DNA of 64,000 nt from Merdivicinus sp050943495 (GTDB lineage Bacteria; Bacillota; Clostridia; Oscillospirales; Ruminococcaceae). The notes under the pieces were generated by a model that was not told the DNA's origin, did no database searches, and was given only the letters and a program-made list of their open reading frames with translations. Positions 58,997 through 64,000 of the stretch are shown piece by piece. Numbering within the stretch: the first letter of the stretch is position 1; every line of letters begins with the position of its first letter. The position numbers were made by a program, and so were the translations under genes. The stretch lies in the NCBI GenBank assembly GCA_050943495.1, contig JBMNPH010000001.1, forward strand, positions 1 to 64,000. The letters are read 5' to 3'.

Positions 58997-60310
58997 ATGC
59001 CGCAAAAACGAAAATCAAATACGAAACGGGCGGTTCCCCGCAACCATCCAACCAGTCAGAGCAATGCGGCATCGACGCGGAAATCTTCTGGTAAACAGAA
59101 GCAATCTCCTGCCAAAAAGGCTGCCCCAAAACAAGCGCATTCTGCTAAAAAGCAGTCTGTGCGACAATATCCACCGGGATATCGACCCACAGGGAAGAAG
59201 AATATTACACGACCGGTTGATCGCAATAAACGTTCTCAATCAAGTTTAGATCCGAATCGTGCCGCTGCGATTGGGGAAGTGCATCGAAAGCGCAGGCACC
59301 GGCATAAACGGAATTATATTTTGTATTATATTATTTTGTTTTTCTTCTTAAGTGTAACAGGAATCGTTCTTTCCCTTACGGTATTTTTCAAGATCGAAAC
59401 AATTACGGTACAAGGCAGTGAAGTTTATTCAGAAGCAGATGTTGTACCTTTGTTAGATGCGAAAGTCGGAGATAATCTTTTAAGGATTCGAACCGGAAAA
59501 ATGGAAGAAACTCTTCTGGAAAACTTACCGCAGGCCGACCAAGTGGAAATTCGTCGTGATTTCCCATCTGGTTTGAAAGTTACTTTGACAGATGGGGTTC
59601 CTTCTGCACAGCTTTATGCAGAAGGGGAATATTATATTATCAGTCAAAGCGGTCGTATTTTGCAGCAGAGTGAGGAGGCACTGCCTGACTGTGGTGTCGT
59701 GGTTGTCGGGGTTTCATTGGAGAATGCTTCAGTTGGTGAATATGTAGAAGATGTGCAGAAGCGAAGCTGGGAAGAAGCATCCGCACTGGCTCAAGAGCAG
59801 AAGCAGGATGAGCCTGAAAAACCGGATGATTTGGAAAATTTAAGAGCATTGTTCAGCGCATTGAATACAGCACAGTTTTCGGACATTAATGCGGTGGATA
59901 TTACGGATGAGGTAGCGTTGACAATCTATTGGCAGAATCGGATTCAGATTCAGTTAGGATCGTTTTCGGAATTGGATTATAAACTTCGGTTTGTCAAGGA
60001 AATTCTTACCGATGAAAAATATGCCTCTATCATAACTCCGGAAAGTATTGGCATATTGGATGCGCAGTCAGCTTCATCGGTGCTTCCGTTTCAACCGCTA
60101 ACGGAAATAACGGTTCCAGGCGGAGGAGTTGGAAGTTGGAACTGGGATGATGATGAGCCGGCTGAAGAGGAATTTGAATCTTCGGTTCCGGACGAAGTTT
60201 CTTCAGAGAGTTCCCAGGAAGAATCAGAAGCTGTAGTCGTATCTTCTGATCCGGAAAGTTCGGACATGTCGGTAGATTTGTCCGAACCATCTGCGGATTC
60301 GACCCAATAA
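58997..60310 (+). CDS. ftsQ: FtsQ/DivIB-like division protein with long polar tails
   Basis: Bitopic divisome protein of 437 aa. The basic, Lys/Arg/Gln-rich cytoplasmic N-terminus is about 105 residues; a membrane helix spans about 106-131; the POTRA domain begins at IETITVQGSEVYSEADVV; and the beta domain follows. The C-terminus is a long acidic, Ser-rich stretch (from about 385) with no predicted fold. FtsQ/DivIB bridges FtsL/FtsB and the septal synthase. Longer than typical homologues because of the two tails. Starts after AAAGGAGG. Confidence 0.9.
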   Translation: MPQKRKSNTKRAVPRNHPTSQSNAASTRKSSGKQKQSPAKKAAPKQAHSAKKQSVRQYPPGYRPTGKKNITRPVDRNKRSQSSLDPNRAAAIGEVHRKRRHRHKRNYILYYIILFFFLSVTGIVLSLTVFFKIETITVQGSEVYSEADVVPLLDAKVGDNLLRIRTGKMEETLLENLPQADQVEIRRDFPSGLKVTLTDGVPSAQLYAEGEYYIISQSGRILQQSEEALPDCGVVVVGVSLENASVGEYVEDVQKRSWEEASALAQEQKQDEPEKPDDLENLRALFSALNTAQFSDINAVDITDEVALTIYWQNRIQIQLGSFSELDYKLRFVKEILTDEKYASIITPESIGILDAQSASSVLPFQPLTEITVPGGGVGSWNWDDDEPAEEEFESSVPDEVSSESSQEESEAVVVSSDPESSDMSVDLSEPSADSTQ

Positions 60311-60355
60311 GTCAAAAGAAATGGAATTTTTTAAGAAGAAAATAACATTTTTCTA

Positions 60356-60384
60356 TTGAATTTTTGCTTGGAATCTGATACGAT
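60356..60384 (+). promoter_or_regulatory. Candidate promoter of ftsZ
   Basis: TTGAAT, 17-base spacer, TACGAT, about 65 bases before the ftsZ start. A dedicated ftsZ promoter is common, but the -10 is imperfect. Confidence 0.5.
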
Positions 60385-60448
60385 ATTAAGTAGAGTATAC
60401 CCTTTTCATTTTGGAAAGGATAAATGGTCATACAGGAGGACGTGAAGC

Positions 60449-61552
60449 ATGCCTTTTACTTTAGAAAATGATGCGCAGAGAACGGTTGTGATTAAGGTGA
60501 TTGGCGTCGGCGGTGCCGGCGGCAATGCGGTCAACCGTATGGTGGAAGACGGAGTTCGGGATGTGGACTTTATTGCGATTAATACCGACCGTCAGGTACT
60601 GGATATTTCAAAAGCAGAGTACAAGATTCAAATTGGTTTGAAAACTTCGGGTGGACGCGGTGCAGGTGGATTACCAGAGCGCGGCGCACAATCTGCAGAG
60701 GAAAATCGTGAAGAGATTGCGGCAGCTTTGAAAGGTGCTCAAATGGTCTTCATTACTGCCGGTATGGGCGGTGGTACCGGAACAGGTGCGGCTCCAGTTG
60801 TCGCGGATATTGCCCGTGAAATGGGAATTCTGACAATCGGTGTGGTAACCAAGCCGTTTAGCTATGAAGGAAAACGCCGGATGACTTACGCCGAGGACGG
60901 TATCAAGGCTTTAAGCGCAGTGGTGGATTCGCTTGTTATTATCCCCAATGATCGCATTCGTCAGGTCATTGATCAGAAAACCTCCTTTAAAGATGCATTC
61001 AAGGTGGTAGATGGTGTACTGAAACAGGGTATTCAGAGTATCTCTGACCTGATTAACACCGACGGATTTGTAAACCTCGACTTCGCAGACCTTTGTTCGG
61101 TTATGCGAGATGCTGGTATTGCCCATATGGGCGTCGGCTACGCAAACGGCAAGGACAAGGCGGAAGCAGCTGCGGATATGGCAATTTCCAGCCCGCTGCT
61201 TGAGACTTCTATCACCGGTGCGAAAGCAGTGATTATTAACATTTGCGCATCCAACGACCTCCTTTATGAAGATGCAGAGTTTGTATCTACTATGATTGAA
61301 AAAGCGGCACATCCGGATGCAGCAATTTACTGGGGTCTTGTGTTCGATGACAATATGAATGATGAGATCCGGGTAACCGTTATTGCAACAGGCTTTGATG
61401 AAGATTACAATTCGGGTCTGGAGGACAAGTCCAAGGCACGGGTTGGTGCGAAAAAAGAGGATGGGGGCAGCGAACAGGCTGCTGAGAAATCCGCTCTTCC
61501 CGAGTTGGATGCAGATTTCGGTGATATTATGCGGATTTTCGGCTCGAAATAA
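60449..61552 (+). CDS. ftsZ: Cell division GTPase FtsZ
   Basis: Tubulin-like protein of 367 aa that forms the Z-ring. The GTP signature GGGTGTG is at residues 107-113, and the T7 loop is represented by NLDFADLCSVMRDAG with the catalytic acidic residues (FVNLDFAD). The linker is short, and the C-terminal peptide reads LPELDADFGDIMRIFGSK, which is less like the usual IPxFLRRR type that binds FtsA, ZapA or SepF. ftsA is not adjacent. Starts after AGGAGG. Confidence 0.97.
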   Translation: MPFTLENDAQRTVVIKVIGVGGAGGNAVNRMVEDGVRDVDFIAINTDRQVLDISKAEYKIQIGLKTSGGRGAGGLPERGAQSAEENREEIAAALKGAQMVFITAGMGGGTGTGAAPVVADIAREMGILTIGVVTKPFSYEGKRRMTYAEDGIKALSAVVDSLVIIPNDRIRQVIDQKTSFKDAFKVVDGVLKQGIQSISDLINTDGFVNLDFADLCSVMRDAGIAHMGVGYANGKDKAEAAADMAISSPLLETSITGAKAVIINICASNDLLYEDAEFVSTMIEKAAHPDAAIYWGLVFDDNMNDEIRVTVIATGFDEDYNSGLEDKSKARVGAKKEDGGSEQAAEKSALPELDADFGDIMRIFGSK

Positions 61553-61565
61553 GGACAGCCATGGG

Positions 61566-61600
61566 ATCCTCCCTTGTGACATGCGAGGGAGGATTTTTTC
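61566..61600 (+). terminator. Terminator after ftsZ
   Basis: ATCCTCCCT, 11-base loop, AGGGAGGAT, followed by TTTTT. It ends the division cluster; asnB follows within 45 bases. Confidence 0.88.
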
Positions 61601-61642
61601 TATTCTGGAATTTTGCCACACCCAAGAAAGGATGTTGCCATT

Positions 61643-63586
61643 TTGTGTGGATTTGTAGGAATGTTTGAACCCAATTTCCGGCGGGATGCCGAAGAAATGA
61701 TGACCGGGATGTCGGCGGCAATCCGGCACCGCGGTCCGGATGACAGCCAGTATCTGAGAAAAGACGGATTTCATATCGCGTTCCGTCGGCTGTCCATTAT
61801 TGACCTTGACAATGGCGCACAGCCGTTTACGTCAGAAGATGGACGATTTACGGCGGTTTTTAATGGAGAAATTTACAATTATCGGGATTTGCGGAAACCT
61901 TTGCAGGAAGAGGGGGTTTCTTTCCGCACCAATTCCGAGATTGAAGTAATTGTTGCCCTCTACCGCAAATATGGTGAAGAATTCATCGGAATGCTGCGGG
62001 GAATGTTTGCCATTCTGATTTATGATGCGGAGAAGAATACGGTTTTTGCGGGACGGGATTATTTTGGCATCAAGCCGCTTTACTACCGCAAAACGCAGAA
62101 TGGAATCCTGTTCTCTTCTGAGATGAAGGCGTTCCTTTTTGATGAGGAAATGGGCGAATTTACGGTGGACCCTTCCATGCTTCAGCATTATTTTACGTTC
62201 CAGTATGTTCCGGAACCCCATACGCTGACTCCCGGAATTGAGGTGCTGGAAGCGGCACATTATATGGTGGTGGATGCGGATGGCATGCGGATGAAACGGT
62301 ATTTTTCACCGGCATTTCAGACGCCCTCTGAGGAGAGTTTCGAACAGAAGGCAGAGAAACTGCGCAAGATTTTGACGGAATCGGTGGAATATCATATGAT
62401 TTCCGATGTAGAAGTCGGCACCTTCCTTTCCAGCGGAATTGATTCTGCCATCGTCACAGCAATTGCCAGCCGTCTGAATCCTGGAATCAAGGCGCTGACC
62501 GTTGGCTTTGATGTAGCATCCTACAGCGAAGTTGATGATGCCCATGAGATTGCAAAGCATCTGAATGTCGAGCATATCGTCCTGAAGGGCAATTGTGAGC
62601 AGTTCCGCGATGCGTTCGAGAATGTGGTATTTCATCTGGATTCGCCGGTTGCAGACCCCTCCACGGTTGCAATCTATATGATTGCCCGCGAAGCTGCTAG
62701 CCATGTCAAGGTAATGCTGTCGGGAGAGGGATCGGACGAGCTGTTTGCCGGCTATAAGACCTATCGCGATTCTTTGGGTGCTGGTAAATTTGAGGATGCT
62801 CCGGCTTTTGTCAAGTCTGCCTGCCGCGGTCTTTCCCACCTGATTCCCAATGGAGTGAAGGGAAAGAATTTCCTGCTTCGAGCGGGATATCCGTTGGAAG
62901 AACGTTATGTCGGCAATGCATTCCTGTTCAATGAAAAGCAGAAAGCCGCATTCCTCAAATGCTACAATCCCCGGCAGTCTTATACGGAACTTACCCGTCC
63001 GTATTATGAGGAGGTTGCCGACCGGGATCCGCTTATTAAGATGCAGCATATTGATATTGCCACCTGGCTCAAAGGGGATATTCTGGTGAAGGGTGACCGC
63101 CTGAGTATGGGGAATTCGCTGGAAGTACGAGTGCCTTTCCTGGATAAGGAGGTATTTGCCTTTGCTTCCACCCTCAAAAACAGCGACAAGCTGCGGGAGG
63201 GAACCACGAAGTATATTCTGCGGTACGCATTTAAAGATTATGTGGATGAAGCGACATTTATGCGTCCAAAACTGGGATATCCGGTTCCGGTTCGCGTTTG
63301 GCTGCGAAATGAGCTGTATGAATGGGCAAAGGAAATTCTGACCAATTCCACAGCGGACGAATTTATTGATAAAAAAGTTGCCCTTCAAATGCTGGAGGAT
63401 CATCGCACCGGCAAAGCGGACAATTACCGGAAGCTTTGGTCGATTCTGGTCTTTGTGACCTGGCACCGCCTTTATATTGCGGAAGCAGACGAAACACGGG
63501 AACGGATTCTTCGCGGAGAATTGGCATATACCCAGCGGAATGCCTGGTTTGATGAGAAAAAACAGAAAGAACAGGAAGGAAATTGA
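61643..63586 (+). CDS. asnB: Asparagine synthetase, glutamine-hydrolysing
   Basis: Makes asparagine from aspartate, ATP and glutamine. It is 647 aa. I start it at the TTG with an AAAGGA site so that the mature enzyme begins MCGFVGMF, with Cys2 as the glutaminase nucleophile, as in all class II amidotransferases; longer forms would bury this Cys. The glutaminase domain has RHRGPDD and SEIEVIVALY; the synthetase domain has the PP-loop FLSSGIDSAIVTAIASRL near residue 255 and later SGEGSDELFAGYKTYRD. It is closely followed by the amidohydrolase. Confidence 0.95.
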   Translation: MCGFVGMFEPNFRRDAEEMMTGMSAAIRHRGPDDSQYLRKDGFHIAFRRLSIIDLDNGAQPFTSEDGRFTAVFNGEIYNYRDLRKPLQEEGVSFRTNSEIEVIVALYRKYGEEFIGMLRGMFAILIYDAEKNTVFAGRDYFGIKPLYYRKTQNGILFSSEMKAFLFDEEMGEFTVDPSMLQHYFTFQYVPEPHTLTPGIEVLEAAHYMVVDADGMRMKRYFSPAFQTPSEESFEQKAEKLRKILTESVEYHMISDVEVGTFLSSGIDSAIVTAIASRLNPGIKALTVGFDVASYSEVDDAHEIAKHLNVEHIVLKGNCEQFRDAFENVVFHLDSPVADPSTVAIYMIAREAASHVKVMLSGEGSDELFAGYKTYRDSLGAGKFEDAPAFVKSACRGLSHLIPNGVKGKNFLLRAGYPLEERYVGNAFLFNEKQKAAFLKCYNPRQSYTELTRPYYEEVADRDPLIKMQHIDIATWLKGDILVKGDRLSMGNSLEVRVPFLDKEVFAFASTLKNSDKLREGTTKYILRYAFKDYVDEATFMRPKLGYPVPVRVWLRNELYEWAKEILTNSTADEFIDKKVALQMLEDHRTGKADNYRKLWSILVFVTWHRLYIAEADETRERILRGELAYTQRNAWFDEKKQKEQEGN

Positions 63587-63589
63587 CAG

Positions 63590-64000
63590 ATGTTACTGAT
63601 ACACGGCAATATTTTGACAATGGAAGAACTGAATTATCCCGATGGATATATTCGGATAGAAGATGGAAAAATTTCGGCAATCGGCCCCATGAGCGAGGTT
63701 CCGGCAGATGATACCGTGATCGATCTGGATGGAAAATTGGTTCTGCCCGGCTTTATTGATGCGCACTCTCATCTCGGGATGTGGGAGGATGGCCTCGGAT
63801 TTGAAGGGGATGACGGAAATGAAACCACAGATCCCGTTACTCCGCAGCTGCGCGCCATTGATGCCCTGAATCCGCTGGACCGCACCTTTGAGGAGGCGTG
63901 GAAAGGCGGCGTAACAACGGTGCTCACAGGACCCGGAAGCGCTAATCCAATTTCCGGACAATGGGCCGCCATTAAAACCAAAGGCCGTCGCATTGACGAT
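63590..64000 (+). CDS. Amidohydrolase family protein, 3' part outside the window
   Basis: The first 137 codons of a metal-dependent amidohydrolase, likely of the imidazolonepropionase-like COG1228 group. The start is four bases after asnB ends, behind AAGGAAA. The N-terminal segment forms the usual small beta-domain (LIHGNILTMEELNYPDGYIR and GKISAIGPMSEV), followed by LVLPGFIDAHSHLGMWEDGL, where the HxH metal ligands of the TIM barrel begin. The substrate cannot be told from this part; hydrolysis of a cyclic amide or peptide-like bond is the family reaction. Truncated at the window edge, not a pseudogene as far as seen. Confidence 0.85.
   Translation, partial: MLLIHGNILTMEELNYPDGYIRIEDGKISAIGPMSEVPADDTVIDLDGKLVLPGFIDAHSHLGMWEDGLGFEGDDGNETTDPVTPQLRAIDALNPLDRTFEEAWKGGVTTVLTGPGSANPISGQWAAIKTKGRRIDD

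Noticed and set aside
60765..60782. GGTGGTACCGG resembling a T-box core
   Set aside because: It lies inside ftsZ and encodes the GGGTGTG GTP-binding motif; there is no leader structure around it.
1..64000. CRISPR array, tRNA or rRNA genes, insertion sequences and phage genes
   Set aside because: I saw no regularly spaced repeats, cloverleaf genes, rRNA segments, transposase or integrase motifs on either strand.

Overview
The window comes from a low-to-mid GC Gram-positive anaerobe, most likely a Clostridia member of the Oscillospiraceae/Ruminococcaceae type. The signs are a T-box leader, a CdaA/CdaR pair, an mDAP-type MurE, lipobox substrate-binding proteins, several TTG starts behind strong Shine-Dalgarno sites, RqcH, and LplB/YtcP-type sugar importers. 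I saw no rRNA, tRNA, CRISPR array, transposase or phage gene.

Layout. 1-3.66 kb: a permease-permease-binding-protein sugar import operon. 3.7-5.5 kb: an orphan DUF1858 protein, then trmK and a Nif3-like gene. 5.5-10.4 kb: a consensus promoter and a valine-type T-box leader ahead of rqcH and valS. 10.4-16.7 kb: a metallo-hydrolase, an FAD dehydrogenase, cdaA-cdaR (c-di-AMP synthesis), and a NifS-like enzyme with a DUF3343 protein. 17-20.6 kb: MoxR ATPase, DUF58 protein and a membrane protein. 20.6-26.6 kb: a phosphodiesterase-like protein, the ispDF fusion, a PL22-like pectin lyase, metA and gltX.

26.7-35.4 kb is the most unusual part. A tightly overlapping nine-gene minus-strand operon encodes a HydE-like radical SAM enzyme, a NifH-like reductase, two NifD/NifK-like subunits, a Nudix hydrolase, a FecBCD-type metal/chelate importer and a TM1266-family protein. 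It has its own promoter and a structured leader ending in a terminator, and it lies downstream of an XRE regulator. That regulator is divergent from a small unknown protein across a shared operator. The P-cluster and cofactor ligand pattern differs from true nitrogenase, and no nifB, nifE or nifN is present, so this is probably an uncharacterised nitrogenase-like reductase. Its substrate cannot be read from the sequence.

35.9-44.2 kb: a MATE transporter, a second paralogous sugar importer operon with a structured leader, a heparinase II/III-like lyase and a sugar-type acetyltransferase. With the PL22-like lyase and the first importer they suggest uptake and breakdown of uronic-acid-containing, possibly acetylated glycans. 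44.6-46.5 kb: a YdbS/YdbT-like PH-domain pair. 46.7-61.6 kb: a division and cell wall cluster (mraZ, rsmH, ftsL, PBP, murE, murF, mraY, ftsW, murG, murA, ftsQ, ftsZ) with a promoter and three MraZ-type repeats at its head. murD, murC, murB and ftsA are absent from it. 61.6-64 kb: asnB and the start of an amidohydrolase cut by the window edge.
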